Positions 16,266-24,865 of a DNA stretch of 64,000 nt are shown in pieces. Source of the DNA: JABDIY01 sp963803845 (GTDB taxonomy: Bacteria > Actinomycetota > Acidimicrobiia > Acidimicrobiales > SZUA-35). Below the pieces are notes generated by a model. That model made no database searches. It had not been told where the DNA came from and saw only the letters and a program-made list of their open reading frames with translations. Position numbers and translations under genes: made by a program. Numbering within the stretch: the stretch's first letter is position 1; each line of letters opens with the position of its first letter. The stretch covers positions 1,488,001 through 1,552,000 of the forward strand of contig CAWDNZ010000005.1 of the NCBI GenBank assembly GCA_963803845.1, given 5' to 3'.

Positions 16266-17171
16266 ATGACTCCTACATCCCATCGGGTGGCAACGCGTGT
16301 TGCGGAATTGGTGCAGCAACGTCGTTCCTTTGTACAGGCAACCGTTGTGCGGGCGCAGTGCCCAACGTCGGTTCGTCCGGGCGACGCTGCAGTCGTTTTG
16401 GCCGATGGTTCGATCGAGGGTTTCATCGGCGGCCAGTGTGCCGAAGGGTCGGTGCGGACGGCTGCGCTCGGGGTGCTGGAGTCCGGCGAATCTGTCTTGC
16501 TTCGCATACTGCCTGAGAACGGTGAAGAATTCCCTGCCACTCCAGGCGCAGTGACCACGATCAACCCGTGCCTTTCGGGCGGAGCCCTCGAAGTCTTTCT
16601 CGAACCCATGATTCCCGCCTTCGGACTCACCATCGTTGGCCAGACCCCCATCGCAGACGCTTTGATTCACCTCGGCGGGGCTCTCGGCTACGCGGTGGAC
16701 TCGTCCCACGAAGGCTCAATCGATGCCGACGCCCCGCCGGCTGCGGTCATCATCGCCAGCCACGGGCGCAATGAGGAGGCCTCCATTCGAGCCGCACTCG
16801 ACGCCGGGGTGGGCTTCATCGGGCTGGTGGCCAGTCAGCGGCGTGGCCTAGCCGTGCTGGATCAAATGGGTCTCAACCCTGAGGAACGCAAGGCCGTTCG
16901 GTCCCCGGTTGGAGCCTGGATCGGTGCCAAGACCGCAGAGGAGATCGCCCTGTCGGTCCTGGCCGATGTCATCAAAGCCGTGCGGCTGGAAGGTTTGCAG
17001 CCCCCCAAAGCACCTACTGTGAGTCGGCCCGCCACAGCCATCGATCCCGTCTGCAACATGGCCGTGACCATCCAAGACGACACACCCCACCTGCACCACA
17101 ACGGAGCTGACTACTGGTTCTGCAATCCCGGGTGCCGTACCCGCTACGCCGAAGAACTCGGCGCGGCCTAG
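16266..17171 (+). CDS. XdhC/CoxF-family maturation protein with C-terminal YHS domain
   Basis: A protein of about 301 residues. The N-terminal XdhC_CoxI domain (VAELVQQRRSFVQATVVRAQ, GFIGGQCAEGSVR) is followed by a Rossmann domain (IVGQTPIADALIHLGGALGY, then VGFIGLVASQRRG). XdhC-like proteins supply sulfurated molybdenum cofactor to xanthine- and CO-dehydrogenase-type enzymes. The last 50 residues add a YHS domain (DPVCNMAVTIQDD, then YWFCNPGCRTRYAEEL) with the Cys pair that binds metal in copper-handling proteins. Its position right after coxL suggests a role in building the Mo-Cu site; copper delivery by the YHS domain is inference. The start at ATG 16266 was chosen for domain fit. Confidence 0.85.
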   Translation: MTPTSHRVATRVAELVQQRRSFVQATVVRAQCPTSVRPGDAAVVLADGSIEGFIGGQCAEGSVRTAALGVLESGESVLLRILPENGEEFPATPGAVTTINPCLSGGALEVFLEPMIPAFGLTIVGQTPIADALIHLGGALGYAVDSSHEGSIDADAPPAAVIIASHGRNEEASIRAALDAGVGFIGLVASQRRGLAVLDQMGLNPEERKAVRSPVGAWIGAKTAEEIALSVLADVIKAVRLEGLQPPKAPTVSRPATAIDPVCNMAVTIQDDTPHLHHNGADYWFCNPGCRTRYAEELGAA

Positions 17172-17181
17172 GCCACGGCAG

Positions 17182-18045
17182 ATGGAACTCACCGAACTCC
17201 GCGTCCGATTGGACGCGGTGAACTACCTCGTTGACGACGGACTCGCCACCGCGCTTTTCCTGGCCCAGGCGGTTGGACAACCGCTGCTGTTGGAGGGTGA
17301 GCCGGGCGTTGGGAAAACTTCAGCCGCCAAGGCGCTCGCCGCGGCGTTGGATGCCCCCTTCATTCGCCTTCAGTGTTATGAGGGAATCGCCGCATCCGAA
17401 GCGTTGTACGAATGGAACTACCCCCATCAACTACTTAGCATTCGAGCCGCTGAGGTGGGCGGCGACACGATGGGACAGAGCGATCTCTTCTCGGAGGACT
17501 TCCTCCTCGACCGGCCATTGCTCAAGGCCGTTCGCCAGCTCGACGGTCGGCGGCCAGTACTGCTCATCGATGAGATCGACCGGGCCGACGACGAATTCGA
17601 GGCACTCCTCTTCGAGTTCCTCGCCGAGGCCGCTGTCACCATCCCCGAGCTCGGAACATTCACCGCTGCCACGGCGCCGGTGGTGATTCTCACCTCGAAC
17701 CGCAGCAGGGAACTCCACGACGCGTTGAAACGCCGCTGCTACTACCACTGGATCGAGTATCCGTCGGTGGAACGCGCTGCTCAGATCGTTCGTCGCAACA
17801 TCCCCAGCGGCAGCACCACGCTCATCGATGCCGCTACCAGCTTCATCGCCCGAAACCGGGGCTTGGACCTCGACAAACCGCCGGGTCTGGCCGAAGCGAT
17901 CGACTGGGTCTCGGCCCTCCACGCATTGGGAGTTACGGAGATGGAACGGGATCTGGGGATCGCCACCTTGGGAGCGCTTGCCAAAAGTCCCGACGATCTT
18001 GCCACGCTGGCGCACGCCTTTCGCAAGGAAGCCGATGTCGCGTAG
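17182..18045 (+). CDS. coxD: MoxR-type AAA+ ATPase CoxD
   Basis: A 287-residue AAA+ ATPase of the MoxR class. Walker A GEPGVGKTSAAKAL lies near residue 39, Walker B is LLIDEIDRADDEFEALL, and the ILTSNRSRELHDALKRRC segment holds sensor 1 and the arginine region. CoxD is a chaperone-like ATPase needed to sulfurate and insert copper into the CoxL active site, working with CoxE. It begins 10 bp after the XdhC-YHS gene. Confidence 0.92.
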   Translation: MELTELRVRLDAVNYLVDDGLATALFLAQAVGQPLLLEGEPGVGKTSAAKALAAALDAPFIRLQCYEGIAASEALYEWNYPHQLLSIRAAEVGGDTMGQSDLFSEDFLLDRPLLKAVRQLDGRRPVLLIDEIDRADDEFEALLFEFLAEAAVTIPELGTFTAATAPVVILTSNRSRELHDALKRRCYYHWIEYPSVERAAQIVRRNIPSGSTTLIDAATSFIARNRGLDLDKPPGLAEAIDWVSALHALGVTEMERDLGIATLGALAKSPDDLATLAHAFRKEADVA

Positions 18046-18108
18046 TTCCCCGGGAATGGTGTTTGTCAGCCGGGAAGTTATTGTTGAAGTAGACCCAAAG
18101 GGAGAGTT

Positions 18109-18786
18109 ATGAAGCTGGAAAACGAATTCACCGTCAAGGTTCCAATCGAAACCGCCTGGGAGGTGCTGACGGACATCCCCGGTATCGCCCCCTGCCTTCC
18201 CGGGGCCCGGCTCACTGGCCAAGACGGCGATGTCTACAGCGGAAAGATGAAGATCAAGGTGGGTCCTGTCACGGCGGAATATGCGGGGACGGCCGACTTC
18301 ATCGAGCTCGACAAAGAAAAGCGGCACGTGAAGATCGATGCCAAAGGGCGGGATTCCAGAGGGTCCGGGAACGCCAACGCCATGATCACCGCAGACATGA
18401 CCGCGGAAGGTGATTACACCAAAGTCGTGATCAACACCGACCTCAAAATCGCTGGCAAGGTGGCCCAGTTCGGCAAGGGTGTGATCGGTGATGTCTCCAA
18501 GAAACTGATCGACCAGTTCGTCGAGTGCATCGAGAACAAGATCGCCCACCTGGATGATGAGGGTTCGGCGGCCGATGTTGCGGCCGCATCGGCCAAAACA
18601 GCCGCGGCAACGTCCGCTCCCGGTGTGACCGCCCCTATCAAGCGCACCTTCGATGAGCCCGAAGAAGAGCATGAGGCACTCGACCTGATGGACGCTGCGG
18701 GTGGCGCAATGATCAAACGACTCGCCCCCATCGGCGCCGGGGCGGCACTCATCGCCCTGATCATCTGGATCATCACTCGGGGCTAA
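18109..18786 (+). CDS. coxG: CoxG-type SRPBCC protein with C-terminal membrane anchor
   Basis: A 225-residue protein. The N-terminal 145 residues are a carbon-monoxide-dehydrogenase subunit G (SRPBCC) domain: FTVKVPIETAWEVLTDI, CLPGARLTG, VGPVTAEYAGTADF and SKKLIDQFVECIE. An Ala/Glu-rich linker leads to a C-terminal transmembrane helix (IGAGAALIALIIWII). CoxG recruits CO dehydrogenase to the cytoplasmic membrane and shuttles quinone. GGGAGAG lies a few bases before the ATG. It sits between coxD and coxE, while the Oligotropha order is D-E-F-G. Confidence 0.92.
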   Translation: MKLENEFTVKVPIETAWEVLTDIPGIAPCLPGARLTGQDGDVYSGKMKIKVGPVTAEYAGTADFIELDKEKRHVKIDAKGRDSRGSGNANAMITADMTAEGDYTKVVINTDLKIAGKVAQFGKGVIGDVSKKLIDQFVECIENKIAHLDDEGSAADVAAASAKTAAATSAPGVTAPIKRTFDEPEEEHEALDLMDAAGGAMIKRLAPIGAGAALIALIIWIITRG

Positions 18787-18804
18787 TCGGTGAATTAGGG
18801 AGCT

Positions 18805-20055
18805 ATGTTCAGCGGCGTCGATCGGGCCCTGTTCGGCGCTTCGCTCGCGCAAAAACTGATCCAGGCGGGTGTCTCCATTCCGTTGGGGGCCATCAATCGA
18901 CTGATCAGCGCGATGGAAGCGATCAATCCCCTCTCCAAACACGAGATGTACTGGGTTGCGCGAGTCAGTCTCCTGGTGGACCATCGAGACATACCCACCT
19001 TCAACCAGGTGTTCTCATCTGTCTTCGATATCACACTCGAAGAGCTCAAGAATCCCCACGGCCGACGCGCCTTGGTACCGGCACCACCCAAAGACTCCGA
19101 TGATGCCTACGTCTCGCTGCGCGTGGCAGAAGCGGAGAACGAGACAAGCGGGAGTTCGCTGCCCTGGGCCACGCTTCCTTCGGTCGGGGAACATCAGGAA
19201 GATGCCGAAGAGGGTGAGACCGTACTTCCCGAACGTCTGCCGTCCCCACTCGCCGCCGAGTCTGACATCCCGTTCGACCTCCTCGACACAAACCAACTCG
19301 TTGCCGTCGAACGAGCGCTCGCAGAGGCGTTCACCCACTGGCCCCATCGGCGCAGCCGCCGCCAGCAGAACTGGAAGTCCGGACCGTCCGTCCACCTACG
19401 AGGGACGCTGCGATCGGCCCTCCGAACCGGCGGTGAACCCATAACCGTGCACTTCGCTCGCCAGCGAACTCGACCCCGCCGGGTTGTGGTACTGGTGGAT
19501 GTGAGCGGTTCGATGCAAAGCTTCGCCCGCCCTTACTTGCATCTCACCCGGGCCCTCGTCATGGCCGGCCGAGCGGAGGTGTTTGCTTTCGCTACCGATC
19601 TCACCCGCCTCACCAACTCCCTGAAGCACCGATCACCAGCAGAAGCCATCGACCGGGCCAGTGACGAGGTTGGCGACCGGTTCGGAGGCACCCGAGTAGC
19701 CAATAGCATTCGTGAACTCCTCACCCATCGAACCTGGGGATCACTGGTGAGGGGAGCCATCGTAGTTATTGCATCGGACGGTTGGGACACCGACCCGCCT
19801 CAAGAGTTGGCGGCCCAAATGGCCAAGTTGTCGCGTCGGGCGCACCGAATTGTGTGGCTCAACCCAAGAAGCGCTGGCTCTGACTACCAACCACTGGTGG
19901 CATCCATGGCCGCCGCCCTCCCCTATTGCGACTACTTCCTCCCCGGTCACAATCTCGGCGCCATGCCCGACGTGATCGCGGCCATAACGGGCAACGTCAC
20001 CGGGCACCTCTCAGGCCGACCGTCGTCCCGGGTCAGGCGCCCCGTCCGCAGCTGA
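18805..20055 (+). CDS. coxE: CoxE VWA-domain protein
   Basis: A 416-residue von Willebrand factor A domain protein of the CoxE type. The N-terminal half is family-specific. VVLVDVSGSMQSFARPYLHL is the MIDAS DxSxS motif near residue 231, followed by a Thr-containing loop (FGGTRVANSIREL) and a final SDGWDTDPPQELAAQM segment. CoxE is a partner of the CoxD ATPase in maturing the Mo-Cu centre. It is the last recognisable cox gene. Confidence 0.9.
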   Translation: MFSGVDRALFGASLAQKLIQAGVSIPLGAINRLISAMEAINPLSKHEMYWVARVSLLVDHRDIPTFNQVFSSVFDITLEELKNPHGRRALVPAPPKDSDDAYVSLRVAEAENETSGSSLPWATLPSVGEHQEDAEEGETVLPERLPSPLAAESDIPFDLLDTNQLVAVERALAEAFTHWPHRRSRRQQNWKSGPSVHLRGTLRSALRTGGEPITVHFARQRTRPRRVVVLVDVSGSMQSFARPYLHLTRALVMAGRAEVFAFATDLTRLTNSLKHRSPAEAIDRASDEVGDRFGGTRVANSIRELLTHRTWGSLVRGAIVVIASDGWDTDPPQELAAQMAKLSRRAHRIVWLNPRSAGSDYQPLVASMAAALPYCDYFLPGHNLGAMPDVIAAITGNVTGHLSGRPSSRVRRPVRS

Positions 20056-20127
20056 GGTGGACTCCAGGCCGATGGGTGTGGCCTTTAGCCTCTACCGAGG
20101 GAACAGCAGTGCTGCGACTCTTCGTGC

Positions 20128-20523
20128 ATGGACGTACTGCTTCTCGCATCACGGAGCCTCGACCGCTTCAAAGCCGAAGAGCTCCTTACCGACGCCGGTC
20201 ACCGAGTTCACAAGTGCTTCACCACCGACACATGGGGTTGTGTAGCCCTCGAAGCCGATTGCCCATTGGAGCATTCGATCGACGTTGCCGTCTCCACGCC
20301 AGATTCGATCTGTGGGTGTTTCAATCCGCAGGGAATTGTGTGCAGTTGGCAAGCCGGAATACCCCTCGTTGCCATCGGCGCTCGGCCCCTCGACGCCGTT
20401 CTACGGTATGCCGACGAGGCCATCGACCGTGTCACGCCAAACCTGGTTGAGCAGTTGGAACGAGTCGTGGAACGGCACCAACCGCCACCGGCGGGGGGCG
20501 ATCAGGACATGGAGAGTGCTTAG
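20128..20523 (+). CDS. conserved-looking hypothetical protein after coxE
   Basis: A 131-residue protein not recognised. The pattern VLLLASRSLDRFKAEELLTD at the start, alternating strands and helices, and IPLVAIGARPLDAVLRYADE near the end suggest a flavodoxin- or receiver-like Rossmann fold, but no phospho-acceptor Asp pattern is convincing. Five Cys residues lie in the middle third (KCFTTDTWGC, ADCPLE, ICGCF, VCSW), so metal binding is possible. It lies in the same direction as cox and 72 bp after coxE, and may be the last gene of that transcript. Confidence 0.6.
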   Translation: MDVLLLASRSLDRFKAEELLTDAGHRVHKCFTTDTWGCVALEADCPLEHSIDVAVSTPDSICGCFNPQGIVCSWQAGIPLVAIGARPLDAVLRYADEAIDRVTPNLVEQLERVVERHQPPPAGGDQDMESA

Positions 20524-20549
20524 CAGCAACCTCACGAAGACTGAAGATC

Positions 20550-21503
20550 ATGAACCAAGCAACAACTCTCGAGACCAACTCCCGATCGACAGAGAACGAC
20601 GAGTTCGTCGCCAAGGATGAGTTCAGCGACCGAACCGCGGAACAACCAACGATTGCCAGCGCTTCATTCAACTCGCATATGGAAGCGCAGTTCCGGCTGG
20701 CCGCTGAACTCCTCGAAGCCCAGGGAGCTGGCGGCTACCGCGTCCGCTCCTACCGCAGAGCGGCGGATGCCCTGCACTTCATGACGGAACCCCTTTGCGA
20801 TATCTACCGCAAGAGTGGGACTCCCGGCCTGATAGCAATCCCCACGATCGGCGAGTCGTTGGCGCAGGCGATCGCCGACACCGTTGACTTCGGCAGTTGG
20901 CGATGGCTCGATCGGCTACGTGGCGATGTGGCACCGGAGCGAGTTTTGTGCACGGTGGCCGGTATCGGGCCCGGGCTGGCGGCGAAGATCCATGACCGTC
21001 TCGGGATCGAGAGCCTCGAAGACCTCGAACTCGCGGCGCACGACGGCCGCCTCGGCCTCATCGAAGGCTTCGGCCACAAGCGGGTGCAGTCCGTCGTTGA
21101 CTCCCTGGCGGGCCGGCTCGGAAAGATCCATCCTCTTGAACCGACCGATCCAGAATGGGTAGAGCCCGTTGTCAAGAACCTCCCGACGCGAGCCGAGCTC
21201 CTGGATGTTGACCGCGAATACAGGGAACGCGCCGCACGAGGCGAACTGACCACTATCGCCCCCCGTCGGTTCAATGCTCAACACGAACGATGGCTCCCGA
21301 TTCTGCATACCGTGCGAGATGGGCGCCACTACACCGCGATGTACTCCAACACCGCTCGAGCGCACCAGCTCAGTCGTACCCACGATTGGGTGGTGATCTA
21401 CAACGATGACCCGCATGGGGGTCAGTGGACGGCGGTGACAGCCACTTCCGGCCCGAAGCGGGGCGAACGAGTCATTCGGGGGCCCGTGGCACCAGCGGCC
21501 TAA
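20550..21503 (+). CDS. helix-hairpin-helix protein resembling the PolX N-terminus
   Basis: A 317-residue protein. Residues 40-200 match the 8-kDa and HhH part of family X DNA polymerases: AAELLEAQGAGGYRVRSYRR, then IPTIGESLAQAIAD, TVAGIGPGLAAKIHDRLGI and a helix-rich segment. The nucleotidyltransferase palm with its Asp triad and the PHP exonuclease are absent. The C-terminal 110 residues (HYTAMYSNTARAHQ, DWVVIYNDD) form a separate region that is not recognised. It probably binds gapped or nicked DNA without synthesising it. Two DosR-like boxes begin just after its stop. Confidence 0.7.
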   Translation: MNQATTLETNSRSTENDEFVAKDEFSDRTAEQPTIASASFNSHMEAQFRLAAELLEAQGAGGYRVRSYRRAADALHFMTEPLCDIYRKSGTPGLIAIPTIGESLAQAIADTVDFGSWRWLDRLRGDVAPERVLCTVAGIGPGLAAKIHDRLGIESLEDLELAAHDGRLGLIEGFGHKRVQSVVDSLAGRLGKIHPLEPTDPEWVEPVVKNLPTRAELLDVDREYRERAARGELTTIAPRRFNAQHERWLPILHTVRDGRHYTAMYSNTARAHQLSRTHDWVVIYNDDPHGGQWTAVTATSGPKRGERVIRGPVAPAA

Positions 21504-21510
21504 CGCTCCA

Positions 21511-21547
21511 GGGCCTTTGGTCCCTCTGATTCGGGGACTTCTGGCCC
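21511..21547. promoter_or_regulatory. pair of DosR/DevR-type boxes
   Basis: GGGCCTTTGGTCCC (21511-21524; reverse complement GGGACCAAAGGCCC) and GGGACTTCTGGCCC (21534-21547) both fit the GGGACYnnnGGCCC form of mycobacterial DosR (DevR) boxes. Their centres are 23 bp apart, and the second ends 35 bp before the ATG at 21583, so they sit where a promoter would be. DosR responds to hypoxia, NO and CO through haem kinases. No dosR or dosS gene is in the window. Confidence 0.6.
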
Positions 21548-21582
21548 TAGGCGGGCCGCTGGATCCAAGCGACGCTGCTCAC

Positions 21583-22338
21583 ATGAGCCCCCAACCGCGC
21601 CACGACGCATGGAAACCGGTGCTTGTCGCGCGGTTCGTCTGGACGATTGCTTCGATATTTGTGGTCGAGAGCCTGATCGTCGGAATCGCCGCCTTGCCCA
21701 CGGTGGCGTTCTTCGAATGGCACGCATCCCTGGATCTGTCGCCCCGGTGGTTGAAGGTCATGATCGTCTCCATGTCGCTCATTCCCGCCTACGTGATCTT
21801 CTCGATCATTTTGATGGCGGCGTCCGCTAGCGCGATGCGATTGCTCGGTTGGCGTCCGCCTCGCCAAGGCGAGCTTCGCATCTCCTCGCTCGAACCGGAG
21901 TTGTGCAACTGGGGCCGCTACATGATCTCCACCTATGTGGTGCGAACCCTGGTGGGGCCCTTCACCCAAGCCACGCTGGTATGGACGTGGTACATGCGGA
22001 TGAACGGGGCCAAGGTAGGGCACCGGGTATGGGTAAACAGTCTTGGCGTGACAGACCACTGCAATATCGAACTGGGGGACGGCGTGGTGATCGGGGCCGG
22101 GGTTCACATGTCGGGGCACACCGTTGAGAACGGAGTTGTCCGAATCGCTCCCGTTCACGTGGGCTCAGGCAGCACGATCGGAATCAACAGCCACGTGCAG
22201 ATCGGCGTGCACATCGGGGACGGCTGCCAGATCGGCTCCATGTCGCTGGTTCCGAAGTTCAGCCGACTCGAAGGGCCCGGAACTTGGGCTGGCCTGCCCG
22301 TCCGCCGCATCGACAACAGAACCACAGCTGTCCCATGA
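21583..22338 (+). CDS. membrane-bound hexapeptide-repeat acyltransferase-like protein
   Basis: A protein of about 251 residues. Two transmembrane segments (about residues 20-42 and 56-80; FVVESLIVGIAALPTVAFF and VSMSLIPAYVIFSIILMAA) precede a left-handed beta-helix with hexapeptide turns (IELGDGVVIGAGVHMSG, then IGINSHVQIGVHIGDG). The design resembles the terminal domain of Pls/PosA-type nonribosomal peptide synthetases and related acyltransferases. The acyl acceptor is unknown. It starts under two DosR-like boxes and overlaps the following hydrolase gene by ATGA, so the two are co-translated. Confidence 0.75.
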   Translation: MSPQPRHDAWKPVLVARFVWTIASIFVVESLIVGIAALPTVAFFEWHASLDLSPRWLKVMIVSMSLIPAYVIFSIILMAASASAMRLLGWRPPRQGELRISSLEPELCNWGRYMISTYVVRTLVGPFTQATLVWTWYMRMNGAKVGHRVWVNSLGVTDHCNIELGDGVVIGAGVHMSGHTVENGVVRIAPVHVGSGSTIGINSHVQIGVHIGDGCQIGSMSLVPKFSRLEGPGTWAGLPVRRIDNRTTAVP

Positions 22339-23099
22339 AGAGGCATCTGAGCGACCTGACCGAAGGTGACACAATCATCCTGGTCCCCGGTTTGGATGGC
22401 ACGGCGCTGCTTTTCTACCGGCAGATTCCGCTGCTTGCCGAGCGCTTCAACGTGGTCGCTTTTCCCCTGCCCGATGACAGCGACGCAACGATGGATTCGC
22501 TGGTTTCTGAACTCGCCGCAATCATAGAGGAGGTAGCGCCAAATGGCGCGGTGCTGCTCGGTGAGTCCTTCGGCGGTGCATTGTCCATGAGCACAGCGTT
22601 GGCACGGCCAGATTTGGTGACCGGCTTGGTGATCGTCAACTCCTTTCCCTGGTTGCACGACCGAATCCAGCTGAACGTTGGTCGGCTACTGATGAAATTG
22701 GTGCCGTGGGCGGCGATGCCCTTCATTCGGCGCGGAACGGAATCGCGAATCCATAGTGCCCATACCAACGCCGAGGACCTGAAGGAGTTTCATGAGCGGA
22801 TGCTGCACATCGGACGAGACGGTTATCGCCGTCGCTTGACCATTCTCCGCAGCTATGACATCCGAAACCGGCTCCAAGACATCAACGTTCCCACCCTCCT
22901 CCTCGCCGGCGACCAAGACCAGCTCCTGCCGTCAACCAGGTGGGCGAAGTACATGCACGAGCGCATCTCCAATGCCCGGCTCACAATCCTGTCGGGATAT
23001 GGGCATGTGTGCTTGATCACCCACGATCTGGACCTGCGCGAACATGTGTTGCCATGGTGGGACCGGGAATCTCGCAGAAGCGACACAGCCGGGAGGTAG
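22335..23099 (+). CDS. alpha/beta hydrolase
   Basis: A protein of about 254 residues of the alpha/beta hydrolase fold. ILVPGLDGTALLF carries the oxyanion loop, GESFGGALSM is the nucleophile elbow (Ser in GESFG), LLLAGDQDQLLP has the acid Asp, and GYGHVCLI has the catalytic His. It is an esterase, lipase or thioesterase of unknown substrate. Translational overlap with the acyltransferase-like gene suggests both act on the same acylated compound. Confidence 0.88.
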   Translation: MKRHLSDLTEGDTIILVPGLDGTALLFYRQIPLLAERFNVVAFPLPDDSDATMDSLVSELAAIIEEVAPNGAVLLGESFGGALSMSTALARPDLVTGLVIVNSFPWLHDRIQLNVGRLLMKLVPWAAMPFIRRGTESRIHSAHTNAEDLKEFHERMLHIGRDGYRRRLTILRSYDIRNRLQDINVPTLLLAGDQDQLLPSTRWAKYMHERISNARLTILSGYGHVCLITHDLDLREHVLPWWDRESRRSDTAGR

Positions 23100-23166
23100 C
23101 AGCCCCGCCAGCACACCGAATCTGCGCTCAGCTGTCCACGTAGGCAAATTCCGAATAACGTGGGTC

Positions 23167-23610
23167 ATGGCCACTATCCCGTCCCCCGCCCAAATGCTGC
23201 TCGGCTCTGACGCTGTGGCGCACGTCTGGACGAACAACCCCGACGGATCACCGCAGGTCTCGGTGGTCTGGGTCATCGCCCAAGAAGACGAGATTGTTTT
23301 TGGCTGCGACGGCGACAGTGTGAAGGCCAGAAATTTGGCCGCTGACCCCTCGATCCTGCTGTCGATCGAAGACACCGAACGCAACGAACGGGGATTTCAA
23401 CGACATCTCGTGATCCGTGGCCAAGCGAGGATCGAACCCGGACCGGACCCCAAGCTCATGGACAAGTTGGCCGTCAAGTACACCGGCCTCAAACGCCATC
23501 CTTTGGCCATGCGAGATTCGCCGTCGGCAGTCGTTGTGCGGGTGACGATCGATCGGATCAGCGGTATCGGGCCCTGGATCGACGACTCCGATTCAGGTCT
23601 ACCGAAATGA
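23167..23610 (+). CDS. PPOX-class F420/FMN-dependent protein
   Basis: A 147-residue split-barrel flavoprotein of the kind annotated as PPOX class F420-dependent enzyme. The core reads HVWTNNPDGSPQVSVVWVIA, then IVFGCDGDSVKARNL and a strand with RHLVIRGQARIEPG. The start ATG 23167 removes an unrelated N-terminal extension. Family members reduce small molecules such as biliverdin. It is 67 bp after the hydrolase gene and may share its promoter. Confidence 0.85.
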   Translation: MATIPSPAQMLLGSDAVAHVWTNNPDGSPQVSVVWVIAQEDEIVFGCDGDSVKARNLAADPSILLSIEDTERNERGFQRHLVIRGQARIEPGPDPKLMDKLAVKYTGLKRHPLAMRDSPSAVVVRVTIDRISGIGPWIDDSDSGLPK

Positions 23611-23804
23611 CGTGTGTCGACACCTGCTCGGGTTGGTCAGCTGTCCACAAACCCTATTGATTCGCGAATTAGCTGCGTCCACATTGCTGACCCATCGTGG
23701 TGCCCTCAATCAACTCACCGCGCCCGAGAAAGGGGTCGGCCACATCCGAGAATGCGCCATGGTGCTCAGATCGGTGCCCTATCTTCGCCATCGCAGCACT
23801 GTAG

Positions 23805-24821
23805 CTATGTTGTGAGCGAGCGGTTGTCCCATGATGTGGCGGTGTCGACCAGCCATTCGAGAGCGTTGCGGCGTTCCATCACCACACCCGGTTCAACTCC
23901 CTGAATGGGCTCCTGATCATTGAGTTCTCGGTCTCGGATGGCCCAGTGCAGCCGGTACATCAGATCAACCTCGTCGAGCAGCTCGGAAACCGGACGGAGC
24001 TGCCCTGTCGATTCGAGCGCGTCGAGGTCGGCGCCCAACACCAGATCGGTAATGCCCGGCACGTCGCATACCTGACGAGGGAATTCGAGTTGGTCCATGA
24101 GGCCCAACGCCCACAACAGCACCGGCACACACTCATATCGCCAGAGGGCGTTCAACAGATCCTGCTGTACTGGGGCCTCGACGGCGAGGAACGCTTCTTC
24201 TTTGGCCGTGAGTCCAGCAAACGCCCTTGGCAGGTGGCCTCGTAGCTGCACTAGAGAGATCGGATTTCCCTCAGAGAGGGACTCAGCCCGCACGGCTACA
24301 ACCAAGAGCGAGCACAGCCGATCGATGACGTCGCTGATCGATTGGGGAACCACCTCGGGGTCGGGAGCCGTTAAGGGCAGCCCCTTGTTCACCGGTATTT
24401 CGGCCAGTTCAAGACTGGCGGTGGTGCGCTGCTTACGTTCCTCGCCATGTGGGAATTGCGGGACGAAGGCATCGGGATCAGGACCGGGCTGATCAGGGTC
24501 GAACAGAACTCGAAAGTTTGGATCACGGAGCGACGAATCTGGGAAAAAAAGGAGGGCATTGGCGGCCAGCGCCCAATCCGTCACAGCGGCAAAATTCTCT
24601 TCACCGGTTTCGAATGCAATGTGGGTTCGAACCCGCCGAACGTGATCCACGATGGCCGCGGTGAGAACATCGGGTTCAACGCCCGGTTCCTCTACGTAGC
24701 CCCGCAAACCCCGCAAATGCTCATGCAAATCGGGGTCACGCCAATCCCGGTGGGCGCGGGGTTTGTGGGGGAATTCGAAAGGCGGCGGGGCCGTATGCGT
24801 TGCGTACGCATTGATCAGCAC
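23805..24821 (-). CDS. DUF4272 domain-containing protein
   Basis: A 338-residue protein whose C-terminal 150 residues match DUF4272: LLNALWRYECVPVLLWALGL, ELLDEVDLMYRLHWAIRDRE and a final VVMERRNALEWLVD. The first 200 residues carry helical and linker segments without a recognisable domain. The function of DUF4272 is unknown. It follows hypE by 44 bp on the same strand and may be the last gene of the hyp operon. The 194 bp between its stop and the upstream plus-strand gene contain nothing recognised. Confidence 0.8.
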   Translation of the reverse strand: MLINAYATHTAPPPFEFPHKPRAHRDWRDPDLHEHLRGLRGYVEEPGVEPDVLTAAIVDHVRRVRTHIAFETGEENFAAVTDWALAANALLFFPDSSLRDPNFRVLFDPDQPGPDPDAFVPQFPHGEERKQRTTASLELAEIPVNKGLPLTAPDPEVVPQSISDVIDRLCSLLVVAVRAESLSEGNPISLVQLRGHLPRAFAGLTAKEEAFLAVEAPVQQDLLNALWRYECVPVLLWALGLMDQLEFPRQVCDVPGITDLVLGADLDALESTGQLRPVSELLDEVDLMYRLHWAIRDRELNDQEPIQGVEPGVVMERRNALEWLVDTATSWDNRSLTT

Positions 24822-24865
24822 AAATCGAGACTAATTGCTGCAACCAGTCGCCGTCGGTACCGGGC

